This document shows, piece by piece, positions 6,259-13,681 of a stretch of 21,728 nucleotides of DNA. The notes beneath the pieces were generated by a model, which saw only the letters and a list, made by a program, of their open reading frames with translations, ran no database searches and was not told the origin of the DNA. Every line of letters starts with the position of its first letter. Positions within the stretch are counted from its first letter, which is position 1. The DNA comes from Candidatus Heimdallarchaeota archaeon LC_2 (lineage in GTDB: Archaea; Asgardarchaeota; Heimdallarchaeia; Heimdallarchaeales; Kariarchaeaceae): NCBI GenBank assembly GCA_001940725.1, contig MDVR01000035.1, positions 1-21,728 of the forward strand. The letters run 5' to 3'. Position numbers and translations under genes: made by a program.

Positions 6259-8394
6259 ATGGCAAAAAAAGGTGTTATCACTTCGGTTACAGTTCCTATA
6301 AACTATTCTATTTTAGGCAAGTATGAATTGAGGAGATTAACACAAATAGTCAAGAGAGATACTCATGTAATTAATAAATATCTAGGCATTATTCAATTTA
6401 ATCAAAAATATTTATTGGAATTCAAGAAAGGTCAATACTCTGGAAAACTAGATGAATTAACCCTTTCAACACATTATGGTAGGAAACCTCAGTATGATTT
6501 GAAAAGTAAATTCCCACGAATTTCTCACAACGAATTATTAGAATGTAGAGATGGAGCATTAGGTTTATTCAAAAGTTATATTGAATTATCCAAAGATGAG
6601 GGTAATGTTAACACTGGCTTTCCTCGAATTAATAATCTGACTGGAAGACAAATTAATTCACGAAGATGGAAATTGGATGTAACAAACTGTACTATAAGAA
6701 TAATTGATAGTATGGATAGCAATCCCAAAATGATTAAGGATGGAAAAAATAAAACTTATCACGATTGGATAAATATTCCAATCAAATTAAGCAGCTATCA
6801 TTTAGAACAAATGAATCTGGGTAAACTCAGAACTATTCAAATTGTTGCAAGCATTAATCAAAATCGTGAAAATCAATTTTCAATTAAATTTTCAATCCTT
6901 CATGATGTAAATCAATTACCTAGGAATACGAAAGGTGATGTCAAATCAAAACCTGTTGGTGTGATTGGAATTGATCTTGGGATAAAAATTGATATCACCA
7001 CTGCTATGATAACTGGTAAGGGGGTTATTGATTACAAGACTTTCAAAGTTGATGAAGATATCAAAAATTCTATTCGAAAAACAGAAAATACTTTGAAGGA
7101 GCTACAAAGATCTTCTCAGATCCGAAAATTTGATAATTTTGTTGATACTTATGTTGATCGTAGAAACAAGATAATTCAAGATCTCTCATCAAATTCATTT
7201 AATCTATATCTAAATAAAATATCATTACATCAAATGTTTGTAATAAATGACAAATTAATTCAGATTAGAAATGCCTTCAAATATGATAATTTATCATCAT
7301 TTGATCTCAAATCAAGAGCTGAGATAATTCATAATAATAGAATACCACTATTGGCTTATTTAGAAAGCATACTCAATGCTATCAAATCAATATTTGATGT
7401 TAATTATGATAACATGTCAAAGGATGAAAAATCCGAGTTAAGGAAAATTCGCAAATCAATTTATAAAACTAAAGATTCTTTGGAAACGATGAAACTTTTA
7501 TTGACTCCTCAACAATTATACAATACAGATAGCATATTCAAGAAATTAAGAGATATGAGAAATAAAAGGAAAAAGTTGTCAATTGATGCTGATAGAAAAT
7601 TAGTAGTTGAATTCAACAAGTATGTCGAAGAAATATCTAAAGATTATGATATCTATATTTCAATTGGTAAGCTTAAAGGAATTAGAAATCGTTCTCGAAG
7701 AGGTAATGGAAATAAATATCTTAGAAGATTAGTAAATCGCTGGACATTTTATAGAATAACTAATATGATTGAACTGAAAATGGCTAAACTTGGATTGAAA
7801 AAACGAGTATTAGTTATCTCAGAAGCCTGGACATCAAAAACCTGCTGGAAATGTAACACCAGAGGCGACAGAATACGTCAGAATTTATTCCAATGTACAA
7901 ACAAAAAATGTATTTGGAGGGGCAATGCTGATGTAAACGGAGCAATTAATATTGCAAAAAGATTAATTGCAACATTTAAACTTACATCCTTTAGAAATAG
8001 AGGAGTAAGAGGGCTAGGTATGTATCTACCTGTCATTTCTTCTAAAAAGAAGAAGTACGGAAAAGCTAGAAGCGTACCGAAAAACCATAATGGTAGTCCT
8101 AACTCATTATTAAATAATAAAAATAATGGGAACGCTGGTACTCAGAGTACTCATTCATCACTGAATGAGTTCTTTGAAAATGATCAACCAGTGGTTAAAA
8201 ATCACGGAAAAACTGACTTTGTAGAAACTAGTAAGAAGAGAAGCAGAAGGACGCACCGTTCCAATGGAACAGAACCTAATTCAACAGAAGCTATTTTGGC
8301 TAAAACTAAGAAAGTGAAAGTGATGGCGACATCAGATATAGGGTTGCAGAACGTGAAAAATCTTTATTTAAAAAAGAAAATAAATAACGGTTAG
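6259..8394 (+). CDS. tnpB: Enlarged TnpB-family RNA-guided nuclease with rearranged RuvC site
   Basis: TnpB proteins are RNA-guided RuvC endonucleases carried by IS200/IS605- and IS607-type elements. Seen here: RuvC-I GIDLGI with D239; the RuvC-II strand YISIGKLKGI (466-475), where the usual acidic residue is replaced by G470-K471; ISEAWTSKTC with E522; a zinc finger C529-x2-C532...C546-x4-C551; and RuvC-III NADVNGAINI with D558. E522, 52 residues past the lost position, sits where the alternative glutamate is described in Fanzor and some TnpB proteins, so the nuclease may still be active. At 711 residues it is far longer than typical TnpB (about 400): the RuvC-I to RuvC-II interval is about 230 residues instead of about 90, and a 140-residue basic, Ser/Asn-rich tail follows RuvC-III. 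No TnpA transposase lies in the window. The start is ATG 6259 with a TATA-like box in the upstream repeat. Confidence 0.92.
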   Translation: MAKKGVITSVTVPINYSILGKYELRRLTQIVKRDTHVINKYLGIIQFNQKYLLEFKKGQYSGKLDELTLSTHYGRKPQYDLKSKFPRISHNELLECRDGALGLFKSYIELSKDEGNVNTGFPRINNLTGRQINSRRWKLDVTNCTIRIIDSMDSNPKMIKDGKNKTYHDWINIPIKLSSYHLEQMNLGKLRTIQIVASINQNRENQFSIKFSILHDVNQLPRNTKGDVKSKPVGVIGIDLGIKIDITTAMITGKGVIDYKTFKVDEDIKNSIRKTENTLKELQRSSQIRKFDNFVDTYVDRRNKIIQDLSSNSFNLYLNKISLHQMFVINDKLIQIRNAFKYDNLSSFDLKSRAEIIHNNRIPLLAYLESILNAIKSIFDVNYDNMSKDEKSELRKIRKSIYKTKDSLETMKLLLTPQQLYNTDSIFKKLRDMRNKRKKLSIDADRKLVVEFNKYVEEISKDYDIYISIGKLKGIRNRSRRGNGNKYLRRLVNRWTFYRITNMIELKMAKLGLKKRVLVISEAWTSKTCWKCNTRGDRIRQNLFQCTNKKCIWRGNADVNGAINIAKRLIATFKLTSFRNRGVRGLGMYLPVISSKKKKYGKARSVPKNHNGSPNSLLNNKNNGNAGTQSTHSSLNEFFENDQPVVKNHGKTDFVETSKKRSRRTHRSNGTEPNSTEAILAKTKKVKVMATSDIGLQNVKNLYLKKKINNG
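8080..8290 (+). ncRNA. Candidate omega-RNA / sense-overlapping RNA at the 3' end of tnpB
   Basis: TnpB guide RNAs are usually derived from the 3' end of the tnpB transcript. The segment encoding the low-complexity protein tail is rich in hairpins: ACCAT/ATGGT near 8084-8094, a perfect 9-bp stem with 4-base loop (8149-8157 / 8162-8170), a competing stem GTACT-CAG-AGTAC (8143-8155), and GTTCC-AAT-GGAAC (8258-8270). This fits an RNA scaffold under structural rather than protein constraint. Boundaries and the guide position are not determined. Confidence 0.35.
8149..8170 (+). repeat. Perfect 9-bp hairpin in the tnpB tail
   Basis: ACTCATTCA and TGAATGAGT are exact reverse complements around the loop TCAC. 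It lies inside the coding sequence for the low-complexity tail, which is unusual for ordinary coding DNA and supports an overlapping structured RNA. Confidence 0.7.
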
Positions 8395-8491
8395 ATCATT
8401 AGCAATTTTTAGTGTCTGATCGATTATAAACCATCACCCATTTATCTTATTCTAACGTTAATTACTTAATATTGACAGCTAATCGATAAGA

Positions 8492-8519
8492 ATCATTAAA
8501 TTAGCTACAAGTTAATGAT
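8492..8519. promoter_or_regulatory. Nested inverted repeats upstream of the Roadblock gene
   Basis: ATCATTAA (8492-8499) pairs perfectly with TTAATGAT (8512-8519), and an overlapping pair AGCTAAT (8477-8483) / ATTAGCT (8500-8506) shares the loop. They lie just upstream of the TATA box at 8527. They could be an operator, or a terminator or element end for tnpB. Confidence 0.4.
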
Positions 8520-8526
8520 AACCTTA

Positions 8527-8533
8527 TTTATAA
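8527..8533 (+). promoter_or_regulatory. TATA box of the Roadblock/LC7 gene
   Basis: TTTATAA lies about 24 bases before the ATG at 8554, the spacing of an archaeal TATA box to a start site at the initiation codon. This implies a leaderless mRNA. Confidence 0.6.
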
Positions 8534-8553
8534 TTTAATTTAACCTTAATAAT

Positions 8554-8928
8554 ATGGGAATTGGCTCTAAACTTCAAGCAAGCCTATTAGAGTTCGAAGA
8601 AAAAACAGAAGGAATTTTAGGCTCTTGTGTAATACTTTCATCTCAAGCATTAATGATGGCTGAAGCCTCAAATCATTTTGATCGATCAATTATACAAGGA
8701 ATGAGTGAGAAATTGATGCGTTTATCTCGTGAAGTGATAGAAATGCTCATTCAAAATGCTGGTTTACAATCAGTAACCATTGAAGAAAATAATCATTTCG
8801 TATATGTGAGAAAGGTTAATCCTGAATATCATGTAGTTGTAATTACTGATAAAAGTGAGCTTTCGGGTTTAAGGGATGTAAATATTAAAGGATTAATCTC
8901 CAGACTTAATGAAATACTTACTAAATAG
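8554..8928 (+). CDS. Roadblock/LC7 domain protein
   Basis: The protein has 124 residues forming a single Roadblock/LC7 domain. The N-terminal helix (KLQASLLEFEEKTEGILG) is followed by strand-turn ILGSCVILSSQALMMAEA, a long helix (IIQGMSEKLMRLSREVIEML), and strands SVTIEENNHFVYVRKV and YHVVVITD with a final helix. The order and length match the family well. Roadblock proteins dimerise and act as regulators or scaffolds of small Ras-like GTPases (MglB in bacteria; many paralogues in Asgard archaea). No GTPase partner is encoded nearby, so its client is unknown. The start is fixed by the well-placed TATA box. It is probably transcribed alone, since the next gene has its own AT-rich upstream region. 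Confidence 0.85.
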   Translation: MGIGSKLQASLLEFEEKTEGILGSCVILSSQALMMAEASNHFDRSIIQGMSEKLMRLSREVIEMLIQNAGLQSVTIEENNHFVYVRKVNPEYHVVVITDKSELSGLRDVNIKGLISRLNEILTK

Positions 8929-9000
8929 TTTTCATCAATTTCCATTTGCATTTTTTATATTATTGATTATCAATATAATAACACCATATTAATTCTATTT

Positions 9001-10455
9001 GTGACTTTATCTTATTTTTTCTCTCAAAAAAGTTATCAAATTAAATTATGGGATAAATTTAGAATGGCAACGTATATTGAATCTGCACTTGGAGATTTCA
9101 TCAAGTCTATAATGACTCGTGGGATTAGAACATTAAAATCACCCCGATTCTTTCCATATTCTGCATTTTTATTTCTAATTGTTGGGATTACGACACTCAC
9201 TGCATTTCTAGACCAAATCACAGATGAGGTTTCCGATTCATTGAAAGACAATCTGCTTTTCTTAGAATTAGCAGCAGCGATTAGTTTCGTTTGGATAGGC
9301 ATTTTTCTAGGTCGAGCAAATATTAAATTTCAGATTATTGCAATACTTGGATCTACAACTGGATTAACCTTTTTTTTAAAATCTGAAATATTAGATGATC
9401 CTACAAAAGTTACTTTTAATGTTGCTGCAGTATTCTATATTTTATGGATAGGTATTGTTGCATTCTCAACATTCTCAGTAATTAGAGATTTAATTGCAAA
9501 TGAAACTTTTGGTACAATTTTATTTCTTGGTAAACCCGAAGATGATGGTAAAGTAATGTTTTCTACTCTTGCTTGGGTTCTTGTTTTTGTAAATATAGGG
9601 TTAGGTTACTTTGTACTTCAAACTTCTGGGATCTCAGATGGTATTTATCTTTCAGGGTTAATTATTATTATCTTATCATTATTGGCAGTGATTCCGCTGC
9701 TAGGTTTTCAAAGTCGTAATGATGGTTTTTGGACAATTCTGACTAGTTTTTATATGTTTACAACAATTAAAATAGTACTTTTCACATTTCAAGTAGCAAG
9801 TGGAGGGGGAAATGAATCTACATCGGTTTGGGATATATTATTTTCATTATTTATTGCATTATACGCCATACAAAATGCAGCTGCAAGAGGAATAACTCTT
9901 GGACAAAAAGTAGATAATGAAGAAGGTGTTGATACTTTGGAAGAAGAATTAATGCTACAAGAGAAACGAGGTCTAACTTCAAAACTTGCTAGATTATTAT
10001 CTGATCGAGGGATTGTTCTCGTAATTTTAGGTATTGTATTGGGTTATCACACAATGCAAGTACAAACTATTTTGGGACAAGAAACAAATTTCTTGCAAGA
10101 TGTTTCAATATTTGAAGGGGCGGGAATTGTTATTTTAGGTCATGAAGTTAATTTACTAATTTCCTTGATTATTTACATCGTTAGCCTTGTTTTGTTTATT
10201 TTACTACCTCCATTCAGAAGATATGCTAACCCAGAAATTAATCGTATCACATGGCTACCACCATATGAAGATTTGAAAGATGTAATTACTAATATTAAAT
10301 CTGGTGAAATCGCATGGAAGATGGATGTAACTAAAATGATTATTGGGATGGGCAAAGACAAACTTGTATCTAAATTTAGTCGAAAGAAAAAGTCTAAGAC
10401 CACAGAGCAAAGATTCACGTCCACCTGGAAAAAATTAAGAGGGAAAAAAGATTGA
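9001..10455 (+). CDS. Large multipass membrane protein, unknown function
   Basis: The protein has 484 residues with about ten hydrophobic segments (roughly 51-70, 86-106, 109-126, 138-161, 187-206, 215-236, 245-266, 277-294, 337-350 and 384-403) and a cytosolic-type basic tail rich in Lys/Arg (460-484). A charged loop at 303-335 (DNEEGVDTLEEELMLQEKRG) separates the first eight helices from the last ones. There is no transporter motif I recognise. The start is uncertain: GTG at 9001 has ATATAATA (8973-8980) at a leaderless-type distance, while ATG at 9064 (MATYIESALG) gives a more natural N-terminus. Position downstream of a Roadblock gene is not by itself evidence of a joint role. Confidence 0.8.
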   Translation: MTLSYFFSQKSYQIKLWDKFRMATYIESALGDFIKSIMTRGIRTLKSPRFFPYSAFLFLIVGITTLTAFLDQITDEVSDSLKDNLLFLELAAAISFVWIGIFLGRANIKFQIIAILGSTTGLTFFLKSEILDDPTKVTFNVAAVFYILWIGIVAFSTFSVIRDLIANETFGTILFLGKPEDDGKVMFSTLAWVLVFVNIGLGYFVLQTSGISDGIYLSGLIIIILSLLAVIPLLGFQSRNDGFWTILTSFYMFTTIKIVLFTFQVASGGGNESTSVWDILFSLFIALYAIQNAAARGITLGQKVDNEEGVDTLEEELMLQEKRGLTSKLARLLSDRGIVLVILGIVLGYHTMQVQTILGQETNFLQDVSIFEGAGIVILGHEVNLLISLIIYIVSLVLFILLPPFRRYANPEINRITWLPPYEDLKDVITNIKSGEIAWKMDVTKMIIGMGKDKLVSKFSRKKKSKTTEQRFTSTWKKLRGKKD

Positions 10456-10562
10456 TCAACACTGATAAAGAATCCTTTTACAAAGAAAATCAATTACCCG
10501 ATTTTTTGCGATATTAAAATACTATTACTAAAATCTTTTATCTTTTTTGACTAGAGGACAAT

Positions 10563-10598
10563 ATGATAGAAAAAAATGCAGTTTCAGATTTTCATTGA
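10563..10598 (+). other. Possible 11-residue overlapping upstream ORF
   Basis: ATG at 10563, preceded by AGAGGA (10552-10557), opens a frame of 11 codons that ends in TGA at 10598, overlapping the start of the next gene (10576) in another frame. This could influence initiation or be chance. Confidence 0.2.
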
Positions 10599-11400
10599 AA
10601 GAAAAGGCAATCAGAAGGATCCTCTTGAACTTATGATGCAAGACGTAGTCGATACATTAGGTAAGAAAAATGCAACATTAAAGGTATATGATATTGCTGG
10701 AGACGACACCGAGCGTGCGAAAGAGATCGGTTTGGAAGAAGTTCCAGCTTTACTATTTGAAAAAGTTAGAATAAGTGGTCAATTAAATGAATATTTTATT
10801 CTAGCTTGCGTTGCACAATTATTAACCAAAGATGGAAATGACCAAACAGGTTCAAAAATTAATTTAGATGATAGTGAAGGGTATCAACAATTAATGGCCG
10901 CTTCAGCATTTTTAACCCATCAGACGCAGATTAGAGATGAAACAAAGACATTTTTATTGTTAATTCGTCAATCAACTGATGATTATTCTGTTAAGCGATT
11001 GAAAGCACTTGCTGATTCCGGAACAACAATTTTCATTCTTACAGATTTTGGTGAAGGTAGTAATGGAGATAAAATTGCAGAAATTGGAACTCATGAAAAT
11101 ATCTTAATCGGTCACATTAGAAGAAATAATATCCATAAAACGTTGGCAATTACAGTAAGAAAAGGAAGACCATTCTTTGGAGCTTATCTTAGAGCAAGGA
11201 TTCGAGATGATATTTGGACAGGAGCCTGGAGCCCACTATTACATGATACGGTATCAGAATTAAAAAACTTCTTTGTTCCTTTGTTTATGACAAGTTCACC
11301 AGTCCATTTAGATGGATCAATACCTGAAAATGGGGAAACAAATCGATTAGTAGCTAAAGTCAAAGATAATGTTGAAGTTCTGAAATCACTATTTTTCTAG
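10576..11400 (+). CDS. Two-part protein with thioredoxin-like N-terminal domain lacking active-site cysteines
   Basis: The protein has 274 residues. Residues 1-85 show a thioredoxin/glutaredoxin-like pattern: strand QFQIFIERK, helix PLELMMQDVVDTLG, strand ATLKVYDI, helix ERAKEIG, then EEVPALLF with a proline (P57) at the usual cis-proline place. The CxxC pair expected after the first strand is absent and the only cysteine is C78, so a redox role is unlikely. Residues about 120-274 form a second alpha/beta domain (TFLLLIRQ, TTIFILTDF, ENILIGHI, TLAITVRKGRPFFGAYL) that I do not recognise. No membrane segment or signal is visible. The thioredoxin-fold reading is moderate; the function is unknown. 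Confidence 0.7.
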   Translation: MQFQIFIERKGNQKDPLELMMQDVVDTLGKKNATLKVYDIAGDDTERAKEIGLEEVPALLFEKVRISGQLNEYFILACVAQLLTKDGNDQTGSKINLDDSEGYQQLMAASAFLTHQTQIRDETKTFLLLIRQSTDDYSVKRLKALADSGTTIFILTDFGEGSNGDKIAEIGTHENILIGHIRRNNIHKTLAITVRKGRPFFGAYLRARIRDDIWTGAWSPLLHDTVSELKNFFVPLFMTSSPVHLDGSIPENGETNRLVAKVKDNVEVLKSLFF

Positions 11401-11441
11401 TTTTAACAAATTAAAAACGATTAATATTTATAATTCTTTAA

Positions 11442-11621
11442 TTATGGAAATTTCCCATATCCATCACATGTTTTCCCCAACTCATCTTCTCTTCTTGTAC
11501 ACAAATTAGTACGGGTAATCCATCCTTTACATAAACCACTTGTTCCAGCATCACCATCATACATTTCACACTTACTTTTAAATTCAGACGTTTTATCTAT
11601 ACTTGGTAAAGGAATTGCCAT
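11442..11621 (-). CDS. 59-residue four-cysteine protein
   Basis: A short ORF (ATG at 11621, TAA at 11442) encodes 59 residues with cysteines at 18, 31, 41 and 52, spaced C-x12-C-x9-C-x10-C, plus several Gly and Asp. It ends with CDGYGKF. It sits in line with the minus-strand block (M48, Cgi121, coiled coil), 63 bases after the coiled-coil gene. The even cysteine spacing suggests metal binding or disulfides, but there is no CxxC. No homologue recognised. It is credible as a gene because the cysteines and charged residues are not typical of random AT-rich frames. Confidence 0.55.
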   Translation of the reverse strand: MAIPLPSIDKTSEFKSKCEMYDGDAGTSGLCKGWITRTNLCTRREDELGKTCDGYGKFP

Positions 11622-11684
11622 CTGTAAGAAATCTACAATTGTAAATTATTTATGTGTTAGCACGTTCTGAAGATTAATTGATAA

Positions 11685-13091
11685 TTAACTAAATAATTTT
11701 TCTTTTGAATTGGTTTTTTTAATTTTCTTGGATTCTACATCTTCTTTAACTTCTTCCTCCTGCACCTCCAAGGCTTTATCATTATCCTTTGTCTTTCTCA
11801 TTAAAACCTCTTTAATGACTTGTTGAACCTCTTCTTCAGATTCTGAAGGAGGTTTTTCTCTTTCGACTTCTTGCACTAGACTTGTTCTAGAAATTTTTGA
11901 ATGATTTTTATTTATTTTTGGTATTGTGGACGGTTTAGACTTTTCATTAGATGGTACTTCATGAGCTTTTGATATTTGGGGTTGATTGATTTGTTGGGGT
12001 TTCAGTGTATATTCATGTTTTTTAGGGACAGGAATATTTGACGAGCTTGATTTATTTTCAAATACTATGCTTTTGTAACCAGAAAGAATATCATCCTGTT
12101 GGGATTGTTTCAAATTCATGATTTCTATTTTGGCGGTTAAATGATCAATTTCTTCTTCCTGATTTAAATTCTTTTCTTTTAGGAATGTGATTTGATTTTC
12201 TACATTTTCTCTCAAATTTGATGATTCAGATGACTTCTTTAATTCATTTTTCAATTGATTATTTTCTTGAAGTAGTTTTTTATTTTGAGAATGGATATTT
12301 TTTGATGATTCGTGAATTTTAGTTACTTGAGGAGAAATTTTTTTGATTTTTTCTTTCAGATCTTCATATCTTGTTTCAGAGAGTTCTAGACTTTTTTGAT
12401 AGGTACTTTTTACGTCATTTATGAGTTCCGATTTTATATCCAGTTCCTCTGCAAGTTCATCAATTTTATGCTCTGCTGCGACATTAGCATTTTGTAAAGT
12501 GTTCATAACATCTTCAAAAACATCAAGTTGATTTGTAAAATTTTGATACTGATTTATTGACTCGGTTATATTCGCTTCAAGCATTTTTGTTGTTTCTTCT
12601 TGTTCATCAGAATCATCAATAATTAGACTAAGTTCTTTTCTCAAATTGTCTATCAATTCATTTTTGTTTTTTATCCGGATGTTTATCTCAGCTAAACTTT
12701 TCTTCAAATTCCGATTTTCTCGATCTATGGAATCAAAATTTTTATTAGATATAGTAGCTATTCCTTGGTTAATCCGATTTTCAAAATCATTTTCAAACTC
12801 TTTCAATTTTTCTTCAAAATTATTCTTCAGGTTCGCAATTTCATTATTATTCAATTCTAATCTTTCATGATTTTCACTTAAACTATGAAGTAAATATTGA
12901 ATTTCATTTGCAAAGGATGTAAAGATATCTCTAGATAATGGATGTAGGGTATCCCAATATCTACGTATAAGCGCATCAAATCTCCTATGCTCATCACTTA
13001 ATTCGAGTAAATCGTAACTTATTGGTAAAGGTCTATTGAAGGTTTCTTCATAGTCCTTTAACAATTCAAATATATTTTCTCGCCTTCCCAT
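11685..13091 (-). CDS. Long coiled-coil protein with disordered tail
   Basis: The protein has 468 residues from ATG 13091 (MGRRENIF). Residues 1-60 look globular and helical with several aromatics (RRYWDTLHPLSRDIF). About 60-345 is an almost unbroken heptad-rich coiled coil, with small breaks near 270 (KISPQVTKI). From 346 a Pro/Ser/Lys/Gln-rich disordered linker leads to an acidic helix (SESEEEVQQVIKEV) and a Glu/Lys-rich end. A TTG at 13151 in the same frame would add 20 residues; I prefer the ATG because AAGGATATAATAATAA lies about 28-45 bases upstream. No ATPase heads are present, so it is not an SMC protein. A structural or cytoskeleton-like role is possible but only inferred. It lies directly downstream of cgi121. 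Confidence 0.8.
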   Translation of the reverse strand: MGRRENIFELLKDYEETFNRPLPISYDLLELSDEHRRFDALIRRYWDTLHPLSRDIFTSFANEIQYLLHSLSENHERLELNNNEIANLKNNFEEKLKEFENDFENRINQGIATISNKNFDSIDRENRNLKKSLAEINIRIKNKNELIDNLRKELSLIIDDSDEQEETTKMLEANITESINQYQNFTNQLDVFEDVMNTLQNANVAAEHKIDELAEELDIKSELINDVKSTYQKSLELSETRYEDLKEKIKKISPQVTKIHESSKNIHSQNKKLLQENNQLKNELKKSSESSNLRENVENQITFLKEKNLNQEEEIDHLTAKIEIMNLKQSQQDDILSGYKSIVFENKSSSSNIPVPKKHEYTLKPQQINQPQISKAHEVPSNEKSKPSTIPKINKNHSKISRTSLVQEVEREKPPSESEEEVQQVIKEVLMRKTKDNDKALEVQEEEVKEDVESKKIKKTNSKEKLFS

Positions 13092-13171
13092 CCTTACAAT
13101 ATATTCTTGGCTTACATTATTATTATATCCTTTTGAATGATAAAGGTTCAACGATTAATTTCGAACATAAA

Positions 13172-13621
13172 TTATTCATGGTCTAGGATAAATCGTGCAC
13201 CACGGCTAATTATTCCCTTGCAAGGATCATTGTCGTTCATAAGTTTCAATTTATCAATTGTCTTTTGATTAGGAGTAAAATTGGGAAAACCTGATACTGA
13301 GTTTTCTATTAATTGTTTATTAGTAGTTTGTAAAATAATTATTTGCTCAGAATCTTCTTTTAAGTCATAAAGATCCAAAGCAATTTTAATTTGATGGGTT
13401 CCGGATAAATGCAATAAAACCTCGATATTGAATTGTTTTGCAATGGTTTTATTTTCTTTTTTTGATCGGAATGCGCGATAAAGAGCGATTTGGATCTGAT
13501 TTTCGCAAACGATATGTCTTCCATCAAAAAAAACAAGGATCTCATTCCTTTCAAGTAGTTTTGACTTGATTGATCCAACGGATCCTTTTGTTTCAATATA
13601 AAATGGATAAAGTTTATCCAT
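13172..13621 (-). CDS. cgi121: KEOPS complex subunit Cgi121
   Basis: The 149-residue length is typical of Cgi121 (TPRKB in animals). The family core is visible: a strand ending in a basic loop (DGRHIVCENQIQIALYRAF), then the characteristic F-N-I-E-V-L-L-H-L-S-G-T-H-Q-I-x-x-A-L segment (about residues 64-82), followed by IIILQTT. KEOPS makes the universal tRNA t6A modification at A37 of ANN-decoding tRNAs; Cgi121 binds the CCA end of tRNA and contacts Bud32. The other subunits (Kae1, Bud32, Pcc1) are not in this window. The ATG at 13621 has a TATA-like AATTATTATCC upstream. It lies between the M48 protease and the coiled-coil gene on the same strand. Confidence 0.75.
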   Translation of the reverse strand: MDKLYPFYIETKGSVGSIKSKLLERNEILVFFDGRHIVCENQIQIALYRAFRSKKENKTIAKQFNIEVLLHLSGTHQIKIALDLYDLKEDSEQIIILQTTNKQLIENSVSGFPNFTPNQKTIDKLKLMNDNDPCKGIISRGARFILDHE

Positions 13622-13681
13622 AATTTGGATAATAATTAATTGATTTTTTAGTCTTCGATACGTTAACTCGATTGAATATCA

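Noticed and set aside
6259..8394. A Cas12-type CRISPR effector
   Set aside because: Size and insertions are suggestive, but there is no CRISPR array or adaptation gene, and the zinc finger and RuvC-III (NADVNGAINIAKR) are TnpB-like.
11685..13151. SMC or Rad50-type ATPase
   Set aside because: A long coiled coil is present but there are no Walker A, Walker B or signature motifs at either end.
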